This document shows positions 16,624 through 25,211 of a stretch of DNA of 64,000 nucleotides, piece by piece. The position numbers and the translations under genes were made by a program. The stretch is from CATQHW01 sp965215345 (GTDB lineage: Bacteria > Spirochaetota > Spirochaetia > SZUA-6 > Bin103). How positions within the stretch are numbered: position 1 is the stretch's first letter; every line of letters begins with the position of its first letter. The stretch is taken from contig CBDCDL010000002.1 of the NCBI GenBank assembly GCA_965215345.1, positions 2,046,001-2,110,000 on the forward strand, read 5' to 3'. The notes below the pieces were generated by a model. That model worked only from the letters and a program-made list of their open reading frames with translations. It was not told the origin of the DNA and did no database searches.

Positions 16624-18318
16624 TTGAGCAGTCTGACGGCACACGCCGCCTCCGTGCGTCGCGCATTCTCGCTGCTGTGGGAGTTGACGCGGTACGCGAA
16701 CATCTCCCGGACGAGCATGGTGTTGCCCGGCGTGGTCGCGCTGGTGGGCGTGCTGCTCGAAATAGGACGGGTTCACGGGCTGCGGCTAATCGCGGAGGCG
16801 CTGATCACGCCAGCGGCGGATCTTCTGGTCGCCGGAATCCTCTACGCGGTGTTGAGAGGCGCCGCCATCGTTCGCGGCTACCTTCAGCCGGTGATGGAGG
16901 AGACACTCCGGATTGTTCTTCGCGGAAGCCTGCGGACGCTTGTAATGACCCGAAGCCTCTCGATGCCCTTGCGCTCGGTTCTCGAACGTTCGGCGGGCGA
17001 CTTGGTGCAGTCGCTCGAGTCGGATTGCGATACGTGCTCGAAGGTGGCAGGGCAGTTCGCGCCCGCGCTTTTCAGAGACCCGTTCGCACTGCTCGGAATG
17101 GGGTTGTACCTGGCGATCACCGTGGACGTCCTGACCGCGGCTGTGATTGTCGCCATCGCGTGCCTGTGTGTCGCTGCCGGGCTCGCGGTTCGGTGGGGGA
17201 TCGGTCGTGAGTCCGTTCGCAATCGAGCCTATGCCGGTCGGCTCAGTACGCTTGCCCGCGAACTGGTGGACGCCGGCGCGGCCGTACGAGCGTTCGGGCT
17301 CGAGTCGGAGGTGATGGAACGCTATCGCCGCCGGTCCCGCTCGCTCGCGGCATCGTCAGCGGCGCTCGAACGCAGCAAGGCATGGATCAACTTGGTCCAG
17401 TCGCATGCTGCGCAAAGCCTGATCGAGGTCGCGGTCCTGATCGCCGCCGGATACGGCGCTCTCAAGGTTGGGGCTGATGCCGGGGGCGCGGTGGCTGCCC
17501 TGGCCCTTGGTCGTTTGATGTGGGGGCCGCTCCAAGGATCCTCGATCGCTGTCGTGAACATGGCGGGAGCGCTCGGTCCGATGGAGAGACTGACTTCGCT
17601 CGCGCGAGGAGTCGACGCCCCGGCGATCGACGCCGACCGACCTGACCCCCGCGCGGCCATCGCCTCCGTGCAGCCGAACCGTGGCTTCGTGCTGCATGGG
17701 GTGAAGCTGCCGTTTGGCGGCGACTCCACTCCCGTGCACATCGATGCCGAGATCCGGAACTGCGGATTGACCCTGATCAAGGGACCTAATGGGGCGGGCA
17801 AGACCACACTGCTCTACGTCATCTTTCGCTTCCTGCCGATCCGAAGCGGCGAGATACTGTTGGATGGACTCCCGATCGATCAGTGGCCGATCGACGCGTA
17901 TCGATCGCAGTTTACGTGTGCGTTCGGGCGTCCCCTGCTGGTGCAGGGAACCGTTGAGGGGAATGTGCGTTTCGGTAATCGTGACGCCTCGTCATTTGGG
18001 ATAGAGGCCGCCTGTCGGGCGACGGGACTCCTCGAAGGCGAGCGGTGGTTGAGCGACGGGCTCGACACGCCGATCCACGCGTTCGGCCAAGGTCTCTCGA
18101 CGGGCCAACGACAGAGGATCGATCTGGCGCGCGTGCTCGCGCAGGAGCGGCGGTTCACCTTCCTCGATGAGCCCTTCGAAGGCCTGGATCACGGCGTGAT
18201 CGGCCGTCTGGCGGACGAGTTGCACGCACGCTCGCGCGACCGAAGCGTCATCGTCGTCACCCACCGTGACGAGTTGCTCGAACGCGCAGACCGGGTGATC
18301 CGGATGGTGCCGACTTGA
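16624..18318 (+). CDS. ABC exporter half-transporter, subunit 1
   Basis: 564 residues: an N-terminal membrane domain (about residues 25-300, five to six helices) and a C-terminal ATPase with Walker A GPNGAGKTTLL near 386, signature LSTGQRQRIDLARVL near 490, and Walker B FTFLDEPFEGLD. The signature is close to canonical, so this subunit probably contributes the working composite site. TTG start at 16624. The TGA stop overlaps the TTG start of subunit 2. Such heterodimeric exporters move peptides, lipids or drugs out of the cell. No precursor peptide or maturation enzyme is next to it, so the substrate is unknown. Both genes use noticeably more A/T-ending codons than the flanking genes. Confidence 0.85.
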   Translation: MSSLTAHAASVRRAFSLLWELTRYANISRTSMVLPGVVALVGVLLEIGRVHGLRLIAEALITPAADLLVAGILYAVLRGAAIVRGYLQPVMEETLRIVLRGSLRTLVMTRSLSMPLRSVLERSAGDLVQSLESDCDTCSKVAGQFAPALFRDPFALLGMGLYLAITVDVLTAAVIVAIACLCVAAGLAVRWGIGRESVRNRAYAGRLSTLARELVDAGAAVRAFGLESEVMERYRRRSRSLAASSAALERSKAWINLVQSHAAQSLIEVAVLIAAGYGALKVGADAGGAVAALALGRLMWGPLQGSSIAVVNMAGALGPMERLTSLARGVDAPAIDADRPDPRAAIASVQPNRGFVLHGVKLPFGGDSTPVHIDAEIRNCGLTLIKGPNGAGKTTLLYVIFRFLPIRSGEILLDGLPIDQWPIDAYRSQFTCAFGRPLLVQGTVEGNVRFGNRDASSFGIEAACRATGLLEGERWLSDGLDTPIHAFGQGLSTGQRQRIDLARVLAQERRFTFLDEPFEGLDHGVIGRLADELHARSRDRSVIVVTHRDELLERADRVIRMVPT

Positions 18319-19994
18319 GCGAGCGCGGACTGCATCGCGAGCTGTGGCGAACCGCGCGGTCACTCTTGCCGGTCGTCGGCCTTTACGCTGTGCTGCATGT
18401 CCTGGTCAAGGTCCTGCCGCTCGGCGCCGCGACCGGCCTTCAGGAAGCCCTGGATGCGATCGGCAGCCGGGACGAGCCCCTGTTCTGGCGCGGAGTCATG
18501 CTGGTCGCCGCCTGCGGCGTGGGTCTGGCCGTGCTCCGGTCCTTTACCCGGTGGACGGCGTCTGTCGCGGAGGAATCCGTCGGCCATCAGGCTCGCTGCG
18601 TCGTTGCGTCCGCCCTGACCTGCGCCAATCTGGACCGGTTGGAGGAACGGGGCCGTGACGCCGCCAGCACGCTGAACGTCGACACTCGCACTGTCGCTCA
18701 GGTGCTCGTGCGCTTCCCGCTGACTGCCGCAGCGTTGGTCGTCCAGGCTGTGGGATCGTTCTGGATTCTGTCGATGACTCATCGCATGGTCGGGTTCGTC
18801 GCCCTCGGCACCATTCCGATTGTGGCGGCGGTACAGGTGCTTCTGTCGAGGCGGACGCGAACCGTGCACTCCGCCGCGCGGCAGATCGAGGCGCAGGCGT
18901 CGGCTGACATCGAAGAGGCGTGGACTGCCGCGCCGAGCGTCCGGGCGCAGGGACTGCTCGGCGATGCGCGACAGCTCTTCGACGCACGCGAGACATCGAT
19001 AGGTTCGCTGCTCAGGCGCCAGGCGCAGGCGTTGTGGCGGACGCGGGTGTCGATGTCCGCGATTGCGATGATGCCGGAGATCGCCATCATCGCGTCTGCG
19101 GTATTGGCCCCAGCGGATACGTACAGCCCCGGCGGGCTGATCGCCGCATTGGTCGTCGTGGAGGCCTTGCGGGCGACGTTCTACGAGGTGTCCGTACAGG
19201 TTGTCGGACTTGGCCAATGCGCAGCGGCGTGGCGGCGGATGGCGTCCGCATATTCGATCGGCTCCCACCGATGGGGGCCGCCCGCTGACGGAACGCATCG
19301 CGAGGGGGTGAGCTCTATCCTCCGCGTGTCGAACGTGCGGTATCGGTATCCTGTGAACGAGCGCGCGGTGGGGGCCTTCACGTTGGAGGTCGGCGAGTTC
19401 TCGATCGCTGTGGGGGAGATCGTTGCGTTGGTAGGCGACAACGGCAGCGGCAAGTCGACGTTGCTGCGGCTGCTGGGAGGACTGTACCTGCCGAGCGAGG
19501 GATCGATCGACGTGGATGGGACTCCCTGCCCGGCCGCGGAGCTCCGCAGGATGAGTGCCTACGTGCCGTCCATGCCGCAGCTGTTTTGTGGATCGATTCT
19601 GGCCAACGTGTTAGCCGGTACCGGCGAGCGTCGATCTCATCAGGAGGCGGCCCGCGCAATGCAGGTGAGCGGCCTACAAGAGATGCTGGAACGCAACGGA
19701 CACACGCCGCTGGACCCGGTCGGCGACCGGGCGGTACGGGTCTCCCGGGGTGAGGCGCGCACGATCGCGTTCGCGAGAGCGATCGCCCGCGGATCGCCGA
19801 ACGTGCTCCTGATCGATGAGGCCGGCAGTGCTCTCGATAGGGAGACCGAGCGGGCGATGTGTACCTACCTGGAACGGCACAGATCCGCCTATGCCTGCGT
19901 GATCGCATCGCACCACGACCGCGTCCTCGGGATCGCGGATCGGGTGATCACACTGAAAGATGGAAGGATCCTGGTAGACGACCGCGTACAGTGA
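18315..19994 (+). CDS. ABC exporter half-transporter, subunit 2
   Basis: 559 residues: membrane domain (residues 15-300) and ATPase with Walker A GDNGSGKSTLLRLLGG near 376 and Walker B VLLIDEAGSALDRE near 500. The signature reads VSRGEARTIAFARA, a degenerate LSGGQ, which is typical of the asymmetric partner in heterodimeric exporters. TTG start at 18315 overlaps the preceding stop (TTGA), giving tight translational coupling and a probable 1:1 ratio. Works with the gene at 16624. Confidence 0.85.
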   Translation: MSERGLHRELWRTARSLLPVVGLYAVLHVLVKVLPLGAATGLQEALDAIGSRDEPLFWRGVMLVAACGVGLAVLRSFTRWTASVAEESVGHQARCVVASALTCANLDRLEERGRDAASTLNVDTRTVAQVLVRFPLTAAALVVQAVGSFWILSMTHRMVGFVALGTIPIVAAVQVLLSRRTRTVHSAARQIEAQASADIEEAWTAAPSVRAQGLLGDARQLFDARETSIGSLLRRQAQALWRTRVSMSAIAMMPEIAIIASAVLAPADTYSPGGLIAALVVVEALRATFYEVSVQVVGLGQCAAAWRRMASAYSIGSHRWGPPADGTHREGVSSILRVSNVRYRYPVNERAVGAFTLEVGEFSIAVGEIVALVGDNGSGKSTLLRLLGGLYLPSEGSIDVDGTPCPAAELRRMSAYVPSMPQLFCGSILANVLAGTGERRSHQEAARAMQVSGLQEMLERNGHTPLDPVGDRAVRVSRGEARTIAFARAIARGSPNVLLIDEAGSALDRETERAMCTYLERHRSAYACVIASHHDRVLGIADRVITLKDGRILVDDRVQ

Positions 19995-20119
19995 TCTGCC
20001 TGAATCGTCGCGTAACTATTCAGTTCGTCGAGGAACCATAGTTACCACGCCCCAACGGCGTGCCAGCGCCAATCGACTGCGCACGTGCCAGCGCAGGGGA
20101 CGTCGCGGCCGATCAAGGC

Positions 20120-20262
20120 GACGATGCCCATCGGCGCAAGGTTCGCTCGCAGGCACCGTAGATCGGCAGGTAGCGGAACAGCAGCACGTGGATGATGAGC
20201 CGGCAGCACGAAGGCGTACAGCTCCCAGGAGCGAAGCAGGTAGCGCCCCAACTCACGAGCTC
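20120..20262 (-). pseudogene. Remnant of an LplB-type sugar permease N-terminus
   Basis: The gap between the exporter and the AAA gene (19995-20393) has no intact gene. On the minus strand, one frame reads RYLLRSWELYAFVLPA and, after a one-base frame change near 20190, the next reads IIHVLLFRYLPIYGA. Joined, they match the start of LplB permeases (compare FVFKYVPIYGMAIAF in the gene at 1565). Homology is lost beyond about 20120. I read it as a decayed fragment; the match is short, so confidence is moderate. Confidence 0.5.
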
Positions 20263-20393
20263 GCCGGACGATGGTCGGGCGCGGCGCCGCCTGCCGTCAC
20301 TCCTGATTCCATGCGCCAGAGACTCGCCACGAGCGTTCGTCCATCAAGGTCCCGGGCCGCTCGCCGCAGAGTTCGGGTAAGGTAGCAGTTGCC

Positions 20394-21557
20394 ATGCGAC
20401 TGACTCATCTGACGCTGAAGAACTGGCGGAACTTCAAGCAGGCGGACTTCGATCTGCAGGAGCGGATGTTTGTGATCGGCCCCAACGCATCCGGCAAGTC
20501 GAATCTCCTGGACGCTCTGCGATTCCTCCGGCAAGTCGCTTCTCCCGGCGGGGGTTTCCAGGACGCCGTGACGAACCGTGGCGGCTTGGCGCGCATCCGC
20601 TGTCTTGCCGCCAGGAACTTCAACCATGGACACGTCACCATGGGAATCGTGATCGGCGATGACCAACATCGTTCCCGTTGGTCTTACCAGGTAACGTTTA
20701 CCGCCGAGCCGCGAGGCCGCCGTCGCCCGATTCTCAAGAGCGAGATTGTCGAGCGAGACGGCAAGACCGTGCTTAGCCGTCCTACCGACGAAGACAGCGA
20801 AGACCCCGAGCGGATGACGCAAACGTACCTGGAACAGGTAAACGCGAATCGTGAATTCCGCAAGATCGTCGACTACCTTGGTTCGATCCGATATCTCCAT
20901 CTCGTCCCGCAGTTGATCCGGGAACCGGATCGCGGTGGTGATCGCAGTGACGATCCGTACGGCGCCGACTTCCTGCTCCGTATGGCCAGAACCCCCGAGA
21001 AAACCCGCAGCCGACGCTTGCGGCGAATCAGCCAATCGTTGAAGGCGGCGGTTCCCCAGTTGGATCAGCTTGAACTGGTTCGGGATGAAATCGGTCGCTG
21101 GCATCTGCAGGCACGCTACGAGCATTGGCGGCCCACACCGGCAATGCAGAACGAGCAGGACTTTTCCGACGGCACGCTGCGCTTGATCGGTCTGCTGTGG
21201 TCACTGTCGGAAGACAGGAAGGATGCGGGACCGGTGCTCCTGGAGGAACCGGAGTTGTCTCTGCACTCTTCGGTGGTACGTCAGCTTCCGACCATCCTGA
21301 GTCGGGTCCGCAGTTCAGGTGGCCCGCAGGTTCTACTGACGACGCACGCAAATGACGTCCTGGAGGACCCCGGTCTCGGCAAGGACGAGGTGGTACTCCT
21401 GACACCCGCAGCCGAAGGCACCGTGGCTGAAGCGGCCGGTTCGCTCCCGGACATCCAGGCGCTTCTGGATGCCGGCAGGAGCCTGGCGGATATCCTCGCC
21501 CCGAGAACGGCGCCGCCTGAGGTACAGGATCTTCCGGACCGGCTCGCGCCCGCATGA
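20394..21557 (+). CDS. AAA (ABC/SMC-type) ATPase of a two-gene defence-like module
   Basis: 387 residues. N-terminus LTLKNWRNFKQADFDL, then Walker A IGPNASGKSNLLDALRFL near 29-46, as in the AAA15/AAA21 and OLD-like families. C-terminal signature region FSDGTLRLIGLLW, Walker B VLLEEPELSLH near 283-293, and the His switch LLTTHANDVLED. Such ATPases pair with TOPRIM or HNH effectors in phage defence (OLD, Gabija, PARIS and AbiL-like modules). Its stop overlaps the start of the TOPRIM-like gene at 21554 (ATGA), so the two products are made together. Codon use is less GC-biased than the neighbours, suggesting transfer. Start ATG 20394 gives the family N-terminus. Confidence 0.8.
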   Translation: MRLTHLTLKNWRNFKQADFDLQERMFVIGPNASGKSNLLDALRFLRQVASPGGGFQDAVTNRGGLARIRCLAARNFNHGHVTMGIVIGDDQHRSRWSYQVTFTAEPRGRRRPILKSEIVERDGKTVLSRPTDEDSEDPERMTQTYLEQVNANREFRKIVDYLGSIRYLHLVPQLIREPDRGGDRSDDPYGADFLLRMARTPEKTRSRRLRRISQSLKAAVPQLDQLELVRDEIGRWHLQARYEHWRPTPAMQNEQDFSDGTLRLIGLLWSLSEDRKDAGPVLLEEPELSLHSSVVRQLPTILSRVRSSGGPQVLLTTHANDVLEDPGLGKDEVVLLTPAAEGTVAEAAGSLPDIQALLDAGRSLADILAPRTAPPEVQDLPDRLAPA

Positions 21558-22159
21558 CGGTCGTGTACTACGCGGTCGAGGGCGATACGGACGCTCCGGT
21601 CGCAGAAAAACTGATTCGGCTCGCTGGGTTCGATCCTCGCCCCACACGTGTAGCGGGAGGCAAGTCCATGCTCGATCCACGGATTCCCGAGTTGAATCGT
21701 TCCGGAGCTGCGCTCAACTGGTTGATCATTCGCGACCTGGACCACGACGCTCCGTGTGCGTCGGAGCTGATCGACCGCCTCCTCCAGGGGAGCGAAATCG
21801 CACCTCGGGTAAGTCTGCGGATACCGGTAAGAGCAATGGAAAGCTGGATGCTCGCCGATCGGAAGGGCTTCGCCGGCGAATTTGGAATTGTCCTACAGCG
21901 GCTCCCGAACAGTCCTGATGATCTGGATGACCCCAAACAACACCTGATCGACTTGTGTCGCCGCTCCGCATCGCGTGCGGTCAGGGACGCGATGGTTCCA
22001 CGATCGGGTAGCGGACGGAGAGTAGGCCCGGAGTATTCCAACAGAATCACGGGGTTCGCGCGCCGAACGTGGAACGCCGACCGCGCGGCACGGCGATCTC
22101 CCAGTCTCAGGCGGACGCTCGCAAGCGTTCGCGATCTGGCCGCAAGAGGCGTTTGGTAG
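21554..22159 (+). CDS. TOPRIM/DUF4276-like effector of the AAA pair
   Basis: 201 residues. TOPRIM-like pattern: acidic YAVEGDTDAPVAEKL at the start (Glu near 8), then WLIIRDLDHDAPC near 56-68 with the DxD, and RAMESWMLADRKGFA near 95-108, which resembles the FExWLLAD block of DUF4276 proteins. TOPRIM domains in such pairs act as nucleases controlled by the ATPase. Overlaps the AAA gene by 4 bases. No other gene belongs to the unit: 22160-22522 is non-coding. Similar pairings include PARIS AriA/AriB and AbiL, but I cannot place this one in a named type. Confidence 0.7.
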   Translation: MTVVYYAVEGDTDAPVAEKLIRLAGFDPRPTRVAGGKSMLDPRIPELNRSGAALNWLIIRDLDHDAPCASELIDRLLQGSEIAPRVSLRIPVRAMESWMLADRKGFAGEFGIVLQRLPNSPDDLDDPKQHLIDLCRRSASRAVRDAMVPRSGSGRRVGPEYSNRITGFARRTWNADRAARRSPSLRRTLASVRDLAARGVW

Positions 22160-22522
22160 CTCCGACCACGACAGCGACCGTTTGCCGCAAGAGATCCCGG
22201 ATTCGACCGAACGCGGGAAGCGCCATGGTACCGCAGCGGAACACCGAGCGTAGCGAGTCCGGTTCAGACAGGGCACTCAGCCACTCAGCCGCCGCACTTG
22301 CCGGGAAGCGCGGCGGTCGCTACCATCGGATGAGCGAGCGTGTCTGTGACCGAAGGCAACGGACACCGCCAACCCGCAACCCCGCAGGAGATCTGGTGCT
22401 GCGCGGGCTCCGCGAGCTGGGCATCGGCGTGGCGGCTGCGGCGCCGGTTCTGCTTGCAGGTGAACTGAACGCCCAGCGGCCGCGTGATACGCTCTGCGGG
22501 CGTTCGGAGGTAGGAAACCGCC
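22160..22522. other. Gene-free interval
   Basis: No convincing reading frame or RNA structure. It contains a short direct repeat (ACTCAGCC twice, about 22276-22291). Less GC-rich at its left end, like the AAA/TOPRIM module, and returning to the chromosomal bias at the right, so it may hold the boundary of an acquired segment. Confidence 0.4.
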
Positions 22523-24058
22523 ATGCATGAGGTCGGCAGCGACAAGCAACTGTTCATCGACCACCGGTTCATCGAGTCGTCCGAGCACGTGAAGCTGGTC
22601 GTCAACCCGCCGGTGAAGCGCGAGGGCGCCGTACTGCGGGCCGACCGGCCGTGGGACCGGTTCGCGCTGGGCTGGTACAGCATCGTCGACGACGGCGGCA
22701 CCTACAAGATGTGGTACTACGGCGCGGAGCGCGATCCGCGGCCCACGCATATCGAGGGCGAGGCGAGGCCTCTCGGCCACCTGACCGGCTACGTCGTGCC
22801 CACCGGCACCCCGCGCGAGAGCCTGCCCGTGCCGGGCCGCTATCGCCTGTGCTACGCGGAGTCGCACGACGGACTGGAGTGGGAGAAGCCGGAGCTGGGC
22901 CTGGTCGAGTTCGAAGGCTCGAAGCGCAACAACATCGTCGGCGGGGACTTCAAGCTCGCCTACGTCTTCCTGGACCCGCACGCCCCGGAGTCCGAGCGCT
23001 TCAAGCTCATCCACTGGACCGGGCCGGGTATCGCGGTCACCACCTCCGCCGACGGCCTCCGCTGGGACCGGCCGTCCCGGCAGGTGAGCATGCTGGCCGC
23101 GGACACGCAGAAGATGGCGTGGTGGGAACCTCGCCTGAACCGCTACATCGTCTACCTGCGCGTGATGGTGGAGGAGGACAACCGACCCATGTTCCCGTTC
23201 GTGGAGCCGATCGACAGCGATCCGCCGGTGGTGGCGCCGACGCTGCTGCGCCCGCTGCGCGCGGTCGGCCGGGTCGAGGTCGACGACCTGATGTCCCCGT
23301 GGCCGGAGGAGGAGATCCGCACCGTGTTCGCCGCGGACGAGCACGACCCGCCCGATTCCGACATCTACACGCACGGGCTCTACCGCTACCCGTACGCGGC
23401 CGACGCCTTCTTCATGTTCCCGATGACCTACCAGCACTTCCGGGAAGGCGAGTCGCCGGTGCGCAACGACGGGCTCAACGACAGCCAGTTCGCAGCCAGC
23501 CGCGACGGCATCCACTGGATGCGGTACGACCGCCGTCCCTACCTGCCGCGCGGGGTGGCGGGCGATCCCGACTGCGGGCAGACCCATACCACCGAGTTCC
23601 ACGTCCGCGACGGCACCTACCTGTACCAGTACTACGGCGCCGGTCCATGGACACATGGCGGCTTTCGCACGCTCGACCTGGCGCAACGCTCGGACCCGGC
23701 CAACCAGGGCCGCGGCTTCATCAACGTCGCCCGCCAGCGGCTGGACGGGTTCGTGTCCGCCGATGTGGATTACACGGGCGGAGGGCTGATCACGCCGCCG
23801 CTGGTCTTCAGTGGCCGGGAGTTGACGCTGAACATCGACGTCGCCGCCATGGGCGAAGCGCGGGTCGAGCTGCAGGGCATCGACACCCGGCCGCTGCCCG
23901 GGTTCTCGGCAGGCGAGTGCGACCGCGTTCTGGTCAACGACGTCGCCCACACGGTGAGCTGGAACGGCAACCGGGACGTGCATGCGCTCGCCGGGCGGCC
24001 GGTGCGGTTGAAGATCTCGATGCGGGCGGCCAAGCTGTTCGCATTCCAGTTCTCGTAG
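22523..24058 (+). CDS. Glycoside-hydrolase-like beta-propeller protein, function unknown
   Basis: 511 residues, no signal peptide. The N-terminus KQLFIDHRFIESSEHVKL and repeated motifs such as GTYKMWYYG, YRLCYAESHDGLEWEKPELG, SADGLRWDRPS and SRDGIHWMRYDRRPY are typical of five-bladed propellers related to GH32/GH43/GH117 enzymes, where SxDGxxW marks blade ends. Residues 430-511 form a beta-sandwich-like domain. Probably acts on a glycan or sugar conjugate. It is followed 11 bases later by a Gfo/Idh/MocA oxidoreductase, a frequent companion of such proteins in carbohydrate breakdown clusters. Confidence 0.7.
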   Translation: MHEVGSDKQLFIDHRFIESSEHVKLVVNPPVKREGAVLRADRPWDRFALGWYSIVDDGGTYKMWYYGAERDPRPTHIEGEARPLGHLTGYVVPTGTPRESLPVPGRYRLCYAESHDGLEWEKPELGLVEFEGSKRNNIVGGDFKLAYVFLDPHAPESERFKLIHWTGPGIAVTTSADGLRWDRPSRQVSMLAADTQKMAWWEPRLNRYIVYLRVMVEEDNRPMFPFVEPIDSDPPVVAPTLLRPLRAVGRVEVDDLMSPWPEEEIRTVFAADEHDPPDSDIYTHGLYRYPYAADAFFMFPMTYQHFREGESPVRNDGLNDSQFAASRDGIHWMRYDRRPYLPRGVAGDPDCGQTHTTEFHVRDGTYLYQYYGAGPWTHGGFRTLDLAQRSDPANQGRGFINVARQRLDGFVSADVDYTGGGLITPPLVFSGRELTLNIDVAAMGEARVELQGIDTRPLPGFSAGECDRVLVNDVAHTVSWNGNRDVHALAGRPVRLKISMRAAKLFAFQFS

Positions 24059-24069
24059 AGGGGGGCGAC

Positions 24070-25086
24070 GTGGGTAACGACTCGAGGCAGCTTGGCTGGG
24101 CACTGATCGGATGCGGCTCCGCCGGCAGGGAGCACGCGCGTGGCGCGGCGGCCGATGCGGACATCGCCGTGCGCGGCTTCTGCGACATCGAACCCGCGTC
24201 CGCGGCGGCCGTGGCCGGTGAGCACGACGGCGCTTGGCACACGACCGATCCCGAGCGGGTCTTCTCCGACCCGGAGATCGGCCTGATCTCGATCGCCACC
24301 GCCCACGACTCGCACGCCGACCTGGCGATCGCGGCGCTGCAGGCGGGCAAGCACCTGTTCCTGGAGAAGCCGATGGCCATGACCTCGGCCGACTGCCTGC
24401 GGATCGAGGCGGCCCGAGCGGCCGCGGACCGGTGCCTGATGCTCAATCACTCGATCCGCTTCTCCGGTGCGGCCCGCGCCATCCGCGATCGGTTGGGCCC
24501 CATCATGGTCAGCCACGGGCAGTGCACGATGCCGCCTGCCGACCTGAATCGATGGCGCTGGCACCCGACGCAGGGCGGCGGGCCGGTGTACGACGTGGGG
24601 ATTCACGCCCTGGACCTGCTATGCTGGATGCACCGCGGCCACCCGGTCGAGGTCTACGCCACCGGCGGCGCGGTACGCCATCCCGAGGAGTTGCGCGGCA
24701 CCGGCGTGCTGGACACGATCGCGGCCACGCTGCGCTTTGCCGACGGCGGCGCGGCCACCTTCCTGATGGCCGACGCGGGCCGCAACGAGCTGACCGGCAA
24801 GTGGTTCTTCGAGTTCTTCGACGGCTCGGAGTCGGCGGTGCTGCACGAGCACTTCAAGGCCGCGACGATCACGCGCCAGGATCCGGAGACCGGCCAGGAC
24901 GACTCGGAGACCATTCGCCCGGGACCGGCCGCCCGCTTCGCGCCGCTGGTCGCCGCCATCCGCGCCGGCACCGAGACGCCGGTCGGGCCGGAAGCGGGCA
25001 TCCGCACCGCGCGGGTGGTGGAGATCATCCTCGACTCGATCGCGGCCGGACGTCCGCAGCGCTGGAGCGAGCCCGATTCGGGGTGA
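24070..25086 (+). CDS. Gfo/Idh/MocA-family oxidoreductase
   Basis: 338 residues. Rossmann motif ALIGCGSAGREHARG at residues 10-24, the family's EKPM near 101-104 (KHLFLEKPMAM), and the C-terminal beta-sheet domain with GGGPVYDVGIHALDLLCWM around residues 168-186, containing the conserved GGGxxxDxGxH. Uses NAD(P) to oxidise or reduce sugars and cyclitols. GTG start at 24070 is preceded by a G-rich Shine-Dalgarno (AGGGGGG). Frame is separated from the previous gene by 11 bases. Confidence 0.88.
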   Translation: MGNDSRQLGWALIGCGSAGREHARGAAADADIAVRGFCDIEPASAAAVAGEHDGAWHTTDPERVFSDPEIGLISIATAHDSHADLAIAALQAGKHLFLEKPMAMTSADCLRIEAARAAADRCLMLNHSIRFSGAARAIRDRLGPIMVSHGQCTMPPADLNRWRWHPTQGGGPVYDVGIHALDLLCWMHRGHPVEVYATGGAVRHPEELRGTGVLDTIAATLRFADGGAATFLMADAGRNELTGKWFFEFFDGSESAVLHEHFKAATITRQDPETGQDDSETIRPGPAARFAPLVAAIRAGTETPVGPEAGIRTARVVEIILDSIAAGRPQRWSEPDSG

Positions 25087-25211
25087 CGGCGCGCGCGGCC
25101 TGTGTGATGCCTCGCTGCCGATCGCTCACGGTTTCCAGCAAGATACTATCGAAACCCGACGAATCCAGACGGTTTCATCGCCCCGCAGACCATGTCCACG
25201 GAGGACGCATC

